From Kitasatospora viridis (GTDB taxonomy: Bacteria > Actinomycetota > Actinomycetes > Streptomycetales > Streptomycetaceae), in NCBI RefSeq assembly GCF_007829815.1, contig NZ_VIWT01000001.1:4741001-4805000 (forward strand): a stretch of 64,000 nt of DNA. The letters are read 5' to 3'. This document shows positions 17,454 to 26,264 of the stretch, piece by piece; position 1 is the stretch's first letter, and each line of letters begins with the position of its first letter. A model generated the notes under the pieces. It made no database searches. It saw only the letters and a program-made list of their open reading frames with translations, and was not told the origin of the DNA. The position numbers were made by a program, and so were the translations under genes.

Positions 17454-18431
17454 TCAGCGTCCCTGCGGGACGGGCAGCCGGCGGACCAGCTCCAGCACGA
17501 TCTGCTCGGCGCTGCGGCGGCTCAACTGGGCTTCGGCGGTGGGCAGCAGACGGTGCGCCAGGACCGGCACGGCGAGCGCCTGGAGGTCGTCCGGCACCAC
17601 GTACTCCCGGCCGGCCAGCGCGGCGGCGGCCCGGGCGGCCCGGATCAGGTGCAGGGTGGCCCGGGGCGAGGCGCCCAGGCGCAGCTCGGGGGAGGTGCGG
17701 GTGGCGGTGACCAGGTCCACCGCGTAGCGGCGCACGGCGGGGGCCACGTGCACGGTGCGCACCAGCTCGATCAGCTTGAGGATGTCCTCGGCGTGCGCGA
17801 CCGGCTGCAGGTCGTCCAGCGGCGAGGCGCCGCCGTGCACGTCCAGCATCGCCAGCTCGGCCTCGGGGCTGGGGTAGCCGATCGAGATCCGGGCCATGAA
17901 GCGGTCCCGCTGGGCCTCCGGCAGCGGGTAGGTGCCCTCCATCTCCACCGGGTTCTGGGTGGCGATCACCATGAACGGGGAGGGCAGCTCGTAGGTGGTG
18001 CCGTCGATCGTCACCTGGCGCTCGGCCATCGACTCCAGCAGTGCCGACTGGGTCTTGGGCGAGGCCCGGTTGATCTCGTCGCCGACCACGATCTGCGCGA
18101 AGATCGCGCCGGGGCGGAACTCGAAGTCCATCTGCTGCTGGTCGAAGACGTTGGTGCCGGTGACGTCGGAGGGCAGCAGGTCGGGGGTGAACTGGATCCG
18201 GCGCACCTTGCAGTCGACCGAGCGGGCGAGCGCCTTGGCGAGCATCGTCTTGCCGACCCCGGGAACGTCCTCCAGGAGCAGGTGGCCCTCGGCCAGCATC
18301 ACCGTGAGCGCGATCCGGACCGCCTCCGGCTTGCCCTCGATCACGCTCTCCACCGAAGCGCGGACCCGCTCGATGACCGCGTTCAGTGCGGGCAGACCCG
18401 TTGTGCCGGTCTGCTCGTTGTAGGTCGTCAC
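17454..18431 (-). CDS. MoxR-family AAA+ ATPase
   Basis: 325 residues, full length for MoxR. Walker A is EDVPGVGKTMLAKAL and Walker B is VVGDEINRASPKTQSALLE. Sensor region ATQNPVEMEGTYPLPEAQRDRF and a C-terminal lid complete the family pattern. MoxR proteins act as chaperone-like ATPases for von Willebrand A-type partners, here most likely the DUF58 protein encoded next. First gene of the three-gene operon. The GTG start has GGAG about 8 nt upstream. A gap of 139 nt separates it from the carbonic anhydrase gene, which is on the same strand. Confidence 0.93.
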   Translation of the reverse strand: MTTYNEQTGTTGLPALNAVIERVRASVESVIEGKPEAVRIALTVMLAEGHLLLEDVPGVGKTMLAKALARSVDCKVRRIQFTPDLLPSDVTGTNVFDQQQMDFEFRPGAIFAQIVVGDEINRASPKTQSALLESMAERQVTIDGTTYELPSPFMVIATQNPVEMEGTYPLPEAQRDRFMARISIGYPSPEAELAMLDVHGGASPLDDLQPVAHAEDILKLIELVRTVHVAPAVRRYAVDLVTATRTSPELRLGASPRATLHLIRAARAAAALAGREYVVPDDLQALAVPVLAHRLLPTAEAQLSRRSAEQIVLELVRRLPVPQGR

Positions 18432-18570
18432 GCTTACTGCTCCGCCCCTCCTCGCGCCGGTCCGCCTGTCCGGAACCCGGCCGTAGGCGCATTCTTCCCT
18501 GACGGGTGGCCGAAAGTCACCCGACCGTGTGATGCCGGGCCCCGGACGGCGGGAGCGGGATGGGGGACCG

Positions 18571-19083
18571 TCAGGAGATCTCGCGCAGCAGGCCGGTGTG
18601 CACGTCGAAGACGAAACCGCGCACGTCGTCGGTGTGCGGAAGGAACGGCGAGGTGCGCACCCGCTGGATCGACTGGCGGACGTCGCCGTCCAGGTCGACG
18701 AAGGACTCGACCGCCCACTGCGGGCGCTGGCCGACCTCCAGCTCCAGCTCCCGGCGGAAGTCCTCGGTGAGGCCGAGCAGGCCGCAGCCGGTGTGGTGGA
18801 TCAGCACCACCGACTCGGTGCCCAGGGCGCGCTGGCTGATCGTCAGCGAGCGGATGGTGTCGTCGGTCACCACACCGCCGGCGTTGCGGATGATGTGCGA
18901 GTCGCCGAGCTCCAGGCCGAGCGCGGCGAACAGGTCGAGACGGGCGTCCATGCAGGCGACCACGGCGACCTTCTGGACCGGGCGGGCGTCCATGCCGCCG
19001 TCCTTGAAGGTGACGGCGTACTCCCGGTTGGCGGCGACCAGGCGGTCGGTGATCGTGGCGGCGGCGGGCGTCGAGTCGGTCAT
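18571..19083 (-). CDS. Beta-carbonic anhydrase
   Basis: 170 residues, a short cytoplasmic beta-class enzyme interconverting CO2 and bicarbonate. The zinc site is visible as CMDARLD (Cys and the Asp-Arg pair) and HHTGCG (His and Cys), and IIRNAGG is the conserved segment between them. The ATG at 19083 is the first sensible start. TACGGT stands 7 nt before it on the minus strand, so this transcript may also be leaderless. The open frame continues much further upstream but is antisense to rsmH and is rejected. Confidence 0.92.
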   Translation of the reverse strand: MTDSTPAAATITDRLVAANREYAVTFKDGGMDARPVQKVAVVACMDARLDLFAALGLELGDSHIIRNAGGVVTDDTIRSLTISQRALGTESVVLIHHTGCGLLGLTEDFRRELELEVGQRPQWAVESFVDLDGDVRQSIQRVRTSPFLPHTDDVRGFVFDVHTGLLREIS

Positions 19084-19434
19084 GGGTACGACCGTAGTAG
19101 GAATCCGGGCCGGTGGGGAGGAGCCCGAAGGGCTCCCGGGCCGGTTGTGACGGAGCGCATACGGCGCGCGTGGCGACGCCGGACGACGCCGGTGCGGACG
19201 GTAGTCTGACGGTCCGTACGCAGCCTGCGGCCTCCTCCCGCTCCCCGTGCCCCCGGACGCACCTTCCCCGGCGCCTGGCGGTACCGCCTTCCCCCAGCGA
19301 GCGGGCGGGGACCACGGGCGGCGTCGGTCCCGGCTGCCGCGGTGGGCCAGAATGGTCCGATCCTCCGCTCCCGGCGACCCCGGCAGGCCCGCGCCCGCGA
19401 GCGGTACCCGCACCGACGAAAGGCGCCCGCGCGC
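19084..19434. promoter_or_regulatory. Divergent promoter region between carbonic anhydrase and rsmH
   Basis: 351 nt without a gene. It must contain the start of the dcw transcript on the plus strand. A hairpin with arms GGAGCCC/GGGCTCC lies at 19120-19136. TAGTCT at 19202-19207 is a possible plus-strand -10. TACGGT, read on the minus strand just before the carbonic anhydrase start, is a possible -10 there. No mraZ gene is present, unlike many other bacteria, as is usual for streptomycetes. Confidence 0.4.
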
Positions 19435-20400
19435 ATGCCCACAGGCACCCCGGAACCCAAGCACGTCCCGGTCATGCTGCAACGCTGCATGGACGCGCTG
19501 GCCCCGGCGATCTCCCGGCCCGGCGCGGTCGTGGTGGACGCCACCCTGGGCCTGGGCGGGCACAGCGAGGCGCTGCTCACCCAGTTCCCCGAGGTCCACC
19601 TGGTCGCGGTGGACCGCGACCCGGTGGCGCTGCGGCTGGCCGGCGAGCGGCTGGCGCCGTTCGGCGACCGGGCCACCCTGGTGCACGCCGTCTACGACGA
19701 GATCCCCGAGGTGCTGGCCGACCTGGGCATCGACCGGGTGCAGGGCCTGCTCTTCGACCTGGGCGTCTCCTCGATGCAGCTGGACGAGGCCGACCGCGGC
19801 TTCGCCTACGCCCAGGACGCCCCGCTGGACATGCGGATGGACCAGACCCGCGGGATCAGCGCCGCCGAGGTGCTCAACACCTACAGCCACGGCGACCTGG
19901 CCCGGATCCTCAAGGTCTACGGCGAGGAGCGGTTCGCCGGCAAGATCGCCTCGGTGATCCTGCGGGAGCGCGAGAAGGAACCGTTCACCACCAGCGCGCG
20001 TCTGGTGGAACTGGTGCGCAATGCCATTCCCGCGGCGACCCGGCGCACCGGCGGCAACCCGGCCAAGCGCACCTTCCAGGCGCTGCGGATCGAGGTGAAC
20101 GGCGAGCTGGAGGTGCTGGACCGGGCGATCCCGGGGGCGCTGGACGTGCTCGCGGTCGGCGGCCGGATCGCCGTGATGTCCTACCAGTCGCTGGAGGACC
20201 GCCTGGTCAAGCAGTACTTCGCGGCCGGCGCCACCAGCACCGCCCCGCCGGAGCTGCCGTTCGTGCCGGAGGAGCACCAGCCCCGGCTCAAGCTGATCAC
20301 CCGCGGCGCAGAACTGGCCACCGAGGCGGAGATCGAGGAGAACCGGCGCGCCGCGCCCGTGCGACTGCGGGTGGCGGAGAGGATTCGGGAGCGGCGGTAG
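19435..20400 (+). CDS. rsmH: 16S rRNA (cytosine-1402-N4)-methyltransferase RsmH
   Basis: 321 residues (MraW). It methylates C1402 of 16S rRNA and heads the dcw cluster. Motifs: KHVPVMLQRCMDAL at the N terminus, VVVDATLGLGGHSEALL for SAM binding, LFDLGVSSMQLDEADRGFAY, PLDMRMDQ and NGELEVLDRAIP. The ATG at 19435 is chosen since relatives begin a few residues before KHVPVML and AAAGG lies about 11 nt upstream. The next gene starts 49 nt downstream. Confidence 0.95.
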   Translation: MPTGTPEPKHVPVMLQRCMDALAPAISRPGAVVVDATLGLGGHSEALLTQFPEVHLVAVDRDPVALRLAGERLAPFGDRATLVHAVYDEIPEVLADLGIDRVQGLLFDLGVSSMQLDEADRGFAYAQDAPLDMRMDQTRGISAAEVLNTYSHGDLARILKVYGEERFAGKIASVILREREKEPFTTSARLVELVRNAIPAATRRTGGNPAKRTFQALRIEVNGELEVLDRAIPGALDVLAVGGRIAVMSYQSLEDRLVKQYFAAGATSTAPPELPFVPEEHQPRLKLITRGAELATEAEIEENRRAAPVRLRVAERIRERR

Positions 20401-20448
20401 GGGTCGTCCGGGCGCGGGCGCCCGGCGCGGCGGGGGGCAGGGCGAGCG

Positions 20449-21063
20449 ATGAGGGAGACGACGGTGCGGGCCGGCGAGGGCATCCAGCAGGGCCGGCTGC
20501 TGCCGGGGCAACTGGGGCGGGCACGGATCACCGTGCGCCCCGGGAGGCCGCCGCGCGGCAGCGGGCGCGGCCGCACGCCCTTCGCGGTGCTGGTCGGCCT
20601 GCTGCTCTCGGCCGGGCTGCTCGGCCTGCTGATGCTCAACACCGCGCTCAACGAGGGCTCCTTCGAGCTGACCAAGCTGCAGAAGCAGACCACCACGCTG
20701 ACCGACCAGCAGCAGGCGCTGCAGCAGGAGATCGACCACGACTCCGCGCCGGACGCGCTGGAGAACGCCGCCCGCGGGCTCGGCATGGTGTCCGGCGGCG
20801 ACCCGGCCTTCCTGAAGGACGACGGCACGGTGCTCGGCAGCCCGGCCCCCGCCAAGGACAGCCCGCCGGTCAAGCGCTCCGGCGAGTCCCCGTGGCCGGG
20901 CGTCGGCCAGCCCGCGCCCTCGGCCGCCCCGCCGCCCGCGGCGGACACCGGTTCGCCCAGCGCCACCCCCGCCGCCCCCGACCCGGCCGCCACCGGTGAG
21001 GGCGCGCTGCGGGTCGATCCCGTGAGCCCGACCTCCAGCCCGAGCGGAAGCGCCTCCCGATGA
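20449..21063 (+). CDS. ftsL: Divisome protein FtsL
   Basis: 204 residues with bitopic topology. A short basic cytoplasmic region is followed by one membrane helix (about residues 45-64) and a leucine/glutamine heptad segment (FELTKLQKQTTTLTDQQQALQQEI) for coiled-coil pairing with DivIC/FtsB. A long Pro/Ala/Ser-rich extracellular tail of about 85 residues ends the protein. Its position directly before ftsI, overlapping it by 4 nt (ATGA), supports the assignment. Sequence conservation of FtsL is low, so topology and position carry most weight. Confidence 0.85.
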   Translation: MRETTVRAGEGIQQGRLLPGQLGRARITVRPGRPPRGSGRGRTPFAVLVGLLLSAGLLGLLMLNTALNEGSFELTKLQKQTTTLTDQQQALQQEIDHDSAPDALENAARGLGMVSGGDPAFLKDDGTVLGSPAPAKDSPPVKRSGESPWPGVGQPAPSAAPPPAADTGSPSATPAAPDPAATGEGALRVDPVSPTSSPSGSASR

Positions 21064-23195
21064 CTGCCCCCCAGGGCCCCCGCGGCCCGCGCCGACCCAC
21101 CCCCGGCTCCCGCCCGGGCTCCACCCCGCGCTCCCCGCAGCCGGGCGGCCAGCGCCGGGAGCGGCCCGCCGCCCCGCAGCAGCGCGGCACCGCCCGGCCG
21201 CGCCCGGAGTCGGCGGCCCGCCGGGACGCGCCGCGCCGGGACGCCGTCCGGGGTCCGGGTGCCGGCCCGCGCGGCCAGGCGCCCGCCGCCAAGCGCCGCC
21301 CGCCGGCCCGCCCGCAGCCCAAGCGCCTCAAGCTGGCCGATCCGCGCCGCCGGCTGCGGGCGGTGATGATCGCGCTGGGCGTGGTGCTCTCGGTGTTCGC
21401 GGCCCGGCTGGTGCAGATCCAGCTGGTCGACTCCTCCGCGCTGGCCGCGGACGCCAGCACCTACCGCTACGTGGACGTGGCGCTGCCCGCCACCCGGGGC
21501 TCGATAACGACCTCGGACGGCGTGGCGCTGGCCACCACCGTGGACGCCTACGACATCACCGCAGACCCGACGATGTTCACCCAGGACGCGCTGCACGTGC
21601 CGGACGGCCCGGAGCAGGCCGCCGACCTGCTGGCCCCGATCCTGGGCATGCCCCGGGACAAGGTGGTCGCCAAGCTGCGCACCCCGAAGACCCGGGGCAT
21701 CACCCTGGCCCCCAAGCAGACCCCGCAGGCCCGCAACCAGATCGCCGACCTGAAGAGCGCGCTGACCAAGAAGGTGGACACCGCCACCTGCCGCGCGCAG
21801 AAGGCGAAGGCCGGCAAGCCCGGCGCCCCGATCAGCATCGACCCGTCCTGCGTGAACCCGCTGGAGGGGATCTTCTCCACCGAGACCACCGCCCGGGTCT
21901 ACCCGGCCGGCGGGCTGGCCGCCAACCTGGTCGGCTTCGTGAACGGCGAGGGCGACGGGGCCGGCGGCCTGGAGCTGCAGTACCAGAAACTGCTGGCCGG
22001 CAAGGACGGCCGGCGCACCTCGGCGGTCTCCGGCAGCCAGCCGATCCCGACCGGCGGCGGCTCCCAGACGGACCCGGTGCCCGGCACCGACGTCCGCCTG
22101 ACGATCAACCGGGACATCCAGTGGGCCGCCCAGCAGGCGATCACCGACCAGGTGGCGGCGGCCGGCGCGGAGAAGGGCTACGTGATCGTCCAGGACGTGA
22201 AGTCGGGTCAGGTGCTGGCGATGGCCACCTCGCCGACCTTCAACCCGAACGACCTGAACACCGCCAGCCCCCAGGACCTGGGCAACACCGCGCTGCAGGA
22301 CGTCTACGAGCCGGGCTCGACCGCCAAGCTGATGACCATGTCGGCGGTGCTGGACACCGGCACGGCGAACTGGGACACCCACGTGACCGTGCCCGGCACG
22401 CTGCAGCGCGGCGACCGGGTCTTCCACGACGACGTGGACCACGGCACCGAGTACCTGACGCTGGCCGGGGTGCTGGCCGAGTCCTCCAACATCGGCACCA
22501 TCGAGGCGGCCGGCCAGCTCGCCCCGACCCAGGCGCAGGCGAACCAGGTGCTCGGCGGCTACCTGCAGAAGTTCGGCATCGGCCAGCCCACCGGCCTGGA
22601 CTTCCCGGGCGAGACCCGCGGCCTGCTGGCCGACCCGAAGAACTGGCAGGGCTCGCAGCAGTACACCATCCCGTTCGGCCAGGGCCTGTCGGTGAACGCG
22701 ATGCAGGCCACCTCGGTGTTCTCCACCATCGCCAACGGCGGGGTGCGGGTGGCGCCCAGCCTGGTGGCCGGCACCACCGGGCCGGACGGGCGCTTCGTGC
22801 CGGCCGCGCCCGGCGCGCAGAGCCGGGTGGTGAAGCCGGAGACCGCGAAGACGCTCGGCGAGATGCTGGAATCGGTGGTCACCGACGAGCAGGGCACCGG
22901 CAACGCCGCGCAGATCCCCGGCTACCGGGTGGCCGGCAAGACCGGCACCGCCAACCGGGTGGACCCGAAGACCGGGAAGTACAACGGCTACACGGCCTCC
23001 TTCATCGGCTTCGCCCCCGCCGACGCCCCCCGGGTGACCGTCTCCTGCGTGATCCAGAACCCGGTCAACGGCCACTTCGGCGGCCAGCTGTGCGGTCCGG
23101 TGTTCAAGCAGGTGATGGAGTTCGCCCTGAAGACCCTCCAGGTGCCGCCGAGCGGCAGCGAAGCCCCGAACCTGCCCGTCGAGTGGAAGCCCTGA
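21060..23195 (+). CDS. ftsI: Septal penicillin-binding protein FtsI (PBP3)
   Basis: 711 residues, class B PBP that cross-links septal peptidoglycan in complex with FtsW. A Pro/Arg-rich disordered cytoplasmic tail of about 95 residues precedes the membrane helix near residues 97-117. The dimerisation domain follows (PATRGSITTSDG). The transpeptidase domain has the catalytic serine at about 420 in GSTAK, SSN near 475 and KTGTANR near 626. No PASTA domain is seen at the C terminus. The start ATG overlaps the ftsL stop. Confidence 0.95.
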   Translation: MTAPQGPRGPRRPTPGSRPGSTPRSPQPGGQRRERPAAPQQRGTARPRPESAARRDAPRRDAVRGPGAGPRGQAPAAKRRPPARPQPKRLKLADPRRRLRAVMIALGVVLSVFAARLVQIQLVDSSALAADASTYRYVDVALPATRGSITTSDGVALATTVDAYDITADPTMFTQDALHVPDGPEQAADLLAPILGMPRDKVVAKLRTPKTRGITLAPKQTPQARNQIADLKSALTKKVDTATCRAQKAKAGKPGAPISIDPSCVNPLEGIFSTETTARVYPAGGLAANLVGFVNGEGDGAGGLELQYQKLLAGKDGRRTSAVSGSQPIPTGGGSQTDPVPGTDVRLTINRDIQWAAQQAITDQVAAAGAEKGYVIVQDVKSGQVLAMATSPTFNPNDLNTASPQDLGNTALQDVYEPGSTAKLMTMSAVLDTGTANWDTHVTVPGTLQRGDRVFHDDVDHGTEYLTLAGVLAESSNIGTIEAAGQLAPTQAQANQVLGGYLQKFGIGQPTGLDFPGETRGLLADPKNWQGSQQYTIPFGQGLSVNAMQATSVFSTIANGGVRVAPSLVAGTTGPDGRFVPAAPGAQSRVVKPETAKTLGEMLESVVTDEQGTGNAAQIPGYRVAGKTGTANRVDPKTGKYNGYTASFIGFAPADAPRVTVSCVIQNPVNGHFGGQLCGPVFKQVMEFALKTLQVPPSGSEAPNLPVEWKP

Positions 23196-23263
23196 ACCTG
23201 TGAACCACGTCACCCCCCAGCCCACCGGTTCCCCCGCGCCCCAAGGGGACGCGGAGGGCTCGC

Positions 23264-23294
23264 TTGGCTTCCGGCACCCCGCGCCCGATAGCCT
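23264..23294 (+). promoter_or_regulatory. Putative internal promoter for murE
   Basis: TTGGCT (23264-23269) and TAGCCT (23289-23294) are 19 bp apart, and the -10 box ends 7 nt before GTG 23302. The arrangement matches the leaderless promoters seen elsewhere in this window. It would start a transcript for murE and the genes after it, independent of ftsI. Confidence 0.45.
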
Positions 23295-23301
23295 GCCCGC
23301 C

Positions 23302-24861
23302 GTGCCGAAATCAGACCAAACCAGTGTGAGCCCGCCCCGACCGACCACGACGGTGCCCACCCCGCTCGCCGAGCTGGCCGAACTGCTCGGCCTCGCCCCG
23401 GTCGCGGGCCGGGCGGCGAGCGGCATCACCCACGACTCCCGGGCGGTGCGCCCGGGCGACGTGTACGTGGCCTTCGCCGGCGCCAACCACCACGGTGCGG
23501 CCTTCGCGGCCGGCGCGGCGGCGGCCGGCGCGGTCGCGGTGCTGACCGACCAGGCCGGTGCCGAGCTGGCCGGCGGGCTGGACGTGCCGGTGCTGGTGGT
23601 GGAGCAGCCGCGGGCCTGGATGGGTCGCCTCGCCGCCCGGATCTACGGCGAGCCGTCGCGCTCGCTGCTGACCATCGGGATCACCGGCACCAACGGCAAG
23701 ACCACCACCTCCTACCTGGTGGAGGCCGGCCTCAAGGGCGCCGACCGGGTGCCGGGGGTGATCGGCACGGTGGAGATGCGGGTCCGCGACGAGCGGATCA
23801 AGAGCGAGCGCACCACCCCGGAGGCGACCGACCTGCACGCGATCCTCGCGGTGATGCGCGAGCGCGGCGCCGACTCGGTGGTGATGGAGGTCTCCAGCCA
23901 CGCCCTGGTGTTCGGCCGGGTGGACGGCGTGCAGTACGACGTCGCGGTCTTCAACAACCTGACGCCGGAGCACCTGGACTTCCACCCGGACATGGAGGAC
24001 TACTACCGGGCCAAGGCCCGGCTGTTCGAGCCCGGCCGGTCGGCGGCCGCGGTGGTCAACCTGGACGAGGAGTACGGCCGTCGGCTGGCCGGCGAGACCA
24101 CGCTGCCGCTGACCACCTTCTCGGCCTCCGGCGACCCGGCGGCCGACTGGCGCGCGGTCGACGTGCACCTGGGCCCGGCCGGCTCGACCTTCACCGTGCA
24201 GGGCCCGGACGGCCGTTCGGCGCTGGCCGGCGTGCCGCTGCCCGGACCGTTCAACGTCTCCAACGCGCTGGCCGCGATCACCGCGCTGGTCACCGCCGGC
24301 GTGCCGCTGGAGCGGGCGGCGGCCGGGGTGGCCGCCGCGCCGGGCGTGCCGGGCCGGCTGGAGCGGGTGGAGGCCGGCCAGGAGTACGTCGCGGTGGTGG
24401 ACTACGCGCACAAGCCGGACGCGCTGAAGGCGGTGCTGCGTTCGCTGCGCGAGGTGACCAAGGGCCGGCTGCACGTGGTGGTCGGCTGCGGCGGCGACCG
24501 GGACCCGTTCAAGCGCGCGCCGATGGGCGCGATCGCCGCCGCGCTGGCCGACACCGCGGTGCTGACCAGCGACAACCCGCGGTCCGAGGACGCGCTGGCG
24601 ATCCTGGCCAGCATGCTCTCCGGCGCCGCCGAGGTGCCGGAGAGCGAGCGCGGCGAGGTGCTGGTGGTGCCGGACCGGGCCGAGGCGATCGCCGACGCGG
24701 TGGCCCGGGCGCACCCGGGCGACACCGTGCTGGTGGCCGGCAAGGGCCACGAGCTGGGGCAGTACGTGAAGGGCGAGGTCCGCCCGTTCGACGACCGGGA
24801 GGTGCTGCGCGAGGCCATCGCGCACGTCCGGCCCGAGCAGCGAGGAGTGGAGCAGCGGTGA
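23302..24861 (+). CDS. murE: UDP-N-acetylmuramoyl-tripeptide synthetase MurE
   Basis: 519 residues from GTG 23302. It adds diaminopimelate to UDP-MurNAc-L-Ala-D-Glu in the cytoplasm. The ATP loop is GITGTNGKTTTSYL (near residue 127). SDNPRSED (near residue 422) contains the DNPR motif that marks diaminopimelate rather than lysine ligases. SSHALVFGRVDGV is also typical. An alternative GTG at 23200, with GGAAG 10 nt upstream, would add 34 Pro-rich residues; the -10 box just before 23302 favours the shorter form. The stop overlaps the murF start (GTGA). Confidence 0.92.
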   Translation: MPKSDQTSVSPPRPTTTVPTPLAELAELLGLAPVAGRAASGITHDSRAVRPGDVYVAFAGANHHGAAFAAGAAAAGAVAVLTDQAGAELAGGLDVPVLVVEQPRAWMGRLAARIYGEPSRSLLTIGITGTNGKTTTSYLVEAGLKGADRVPGVIGTVEMRVRDERIKSERTTPEATDLHAILAVMRERGADSVVMEVSSHALVFGRVDGVQYDVAVFNNLTPEHLDFHPDMEDYYRAKARLFEPGRSAAAVVNLDEEYGRRLAGETTLPLTTFSASGDPAADWRAVDVHLGPAGSTFTVQGPDGRSALAGVPLPGPFNVSNALAAITALVTAGVPLERAAAGVAAAPGVPGRLERVEAGQEYVAVVDYAHKPDALKAVLRSLREVTKGRLHVVVGCGGDRDPFKRAPMGAIAAALADTAVLTSDNPRSEDALAILASMLSGAAEVPESERGEVLVVPDRAEAIADAVARAHPGDTVLVAGKGHELGQYVKGEVRPFDDREVLREAIAHVRPEQRGVEQR

Positions 24862-26264
24862 TCGCACTGACCCTGGCCGAGCTGGCCGCGCTGACCGGCG
24901 GCGAGCTGTCCGAGGTGACGGACCCTCAGGCGCTGGTCACCGGCCCGGTGGTGATCGACTCCCGGAAGGTCGAGCCGGGCGGCCTGTTCGCCGCCTTCCG
25001 CGGCGAGCAGGTGGACGGCCACGACTACGCGGCCCGCGCGGTGGCGGCCGGTGCCGTCGCGGTGCTGGCCGAGCGCCCGGTCGGGGTGCCGGCCGTGGTG
25101 GTGGCGGACGCCCAGCGGGCGCTCGGCCTGCTGGGCCGCGCGGTGGTGGAGCGGGCCAAGGAGGCCCGGCTGGTGGCGCTGACCGGTTCGGCGGGCAAGA
25201 CCAGCACCAAGGACCTGCTGGCCCAGCTGCTGGCGCGGCTCGGCCCGACGGTGGCCACCCAGGGCTCGCTCAACAACGAGCTGGGCTTCCCGCTGACCGC
25301 GGCCCGGGCGGCGGAGGACACCCGGTTCCTGGTGCTGGAGATGGGCGCCCGGCACCGCGGCGACATCGCCTACCTGTGCGAGCTGGCCCGTCCGTCGATC
25401 GGCCTGGTGCTGAACGTGGGATCGGCGCACCTGGGGGAGTTCGGCTCGAAGGAGGGCATCGCCCAGGCCAAGGGCGAGCTGGTGGAGTCGCTGCCCGAGG
25501 ACGGGGTCGCGGTGCTCAACGGGGACGACCCGCTGGTGCGGGCGATGGCCTCGCGCACCCGGGCCCGGGTGGTGCTGTTCGGCGAGCGTCCGGACGCCGA
25601 CGTGCGGGCACAGGACGTTCGCCTGGACTCCACCGGCCGTCCATCGTTCACGCTGACCACCCCGGCCGGTTCCGCTCCGGTACGACTGCGCCTGTACGGT
25701 GAGCACCACGTCTCGAACGCCCTCGCCGCCGCCGCGGTGGCGATGGAGCTCGGACTGTCCGTCGACGACACCGCCGCCGCCCTCGGCGAGGCGGGTGCGC
25801 TGTCCCGCTGGCGCATGGAGGTCGTCGACCGGGCCGACGGCGTGACCGTCGTGAACGACGCGTACAACGCGAACCCGGAGTCCATGCGGGCCGCGCTGCG
25901 CGCGCTGGCCACGATGGGCGGCCGCGGCCCGGAGCGCCGCCGCACCTGGGCGGTGCTCGGCGAGATGCGGGAGCTCGGCGGGGACAGTCTCGACGAGCAC
26001 GACGCCATCGGCCGGCTCGCGGTCCGACTCGACGTCACCAAGCTGGTGGCGGTGGGGGGACGCGAGGCGGCGCACATGGAACTGGGCGCGAGGAACGAAG
26101 GTTCGTGGGGTGAGGAGTCGGTGCTGGTGTCCGACGCGGACGCGGCGGTCGAACTGCTGCGCGGTCAGCTGCGGCCAGGGGACGTGGTGCTGGTGAAGGC
26201 CAGCCGTTCGGTGGGCCTTGAGAGGGTGGCCGAGGCCATCCTCGCGGACGGTGCCGCCCGGTGA
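24858..26264 (+). CDS. murF: UDP-MurNAc-tripeptide:D-Ala-D-Ala ligase MurF
   Basis: 468 residues. It adds the D-Ala-D-Ala dipeptide to complete the UDP-MurNAc-pentapeptide. The ATP-binding loop is LTGSAGKTSTKDLL, and the acceptor and C-terminal domain motifs YGEHHVSNALAA and VVNDAYNANPESM are intact. The N-terminal substrate domain has VIDSRKVEPGGLFAAF. Coupled on both sides by GTGA overlaps with murE and mraY, so translation of the three is tied together. Confidence 0.95.
   Translation: MIALTLAELAALTGGELSEVTDPQALVTGPVVIDSRKVEPGGLFAAFRGEQVDGHDYAARAVAAGAVAVLAERPVGVPAVVVADAQRALGLLGRAVVERAKEARLVALTGSAGKTSTKDLLAQLLARLGPTVATQGSLNNELGFPLTAARAAEDTRFLVLEMGARHRGDIAYLCELARPSIGLVLNVGSAHLGEFGSKEGIAQAKGELVESLPEDGVAVLNGDDPLVRAMASRTRARVVLFGERPDADVRAQDVRLDSTGRPSFTLTTPAGSAPVRLRLYGEHHVSNALAAAAVAMELGLSVDDTAAALGEAGALSRWRMEVVDRADGVTVVNDAYNANPESMRAALRALATMGGRGPERRRTWAVLGEMRELGGDSLDEHDAIGRLAVRLDVTKLVAVGGREAAHMELGARNEGSWGEESVLVSDADAAVELLRGQLRPGDVVLVKASRSVGLERVAEAILADGAAR

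Noticed and set aside
19084..20739. Upstream extension of the carbonic anhydrase frame
   Set aside because: It is antisense to rsmH and its upstream region, and the family length ends at 170 residues.
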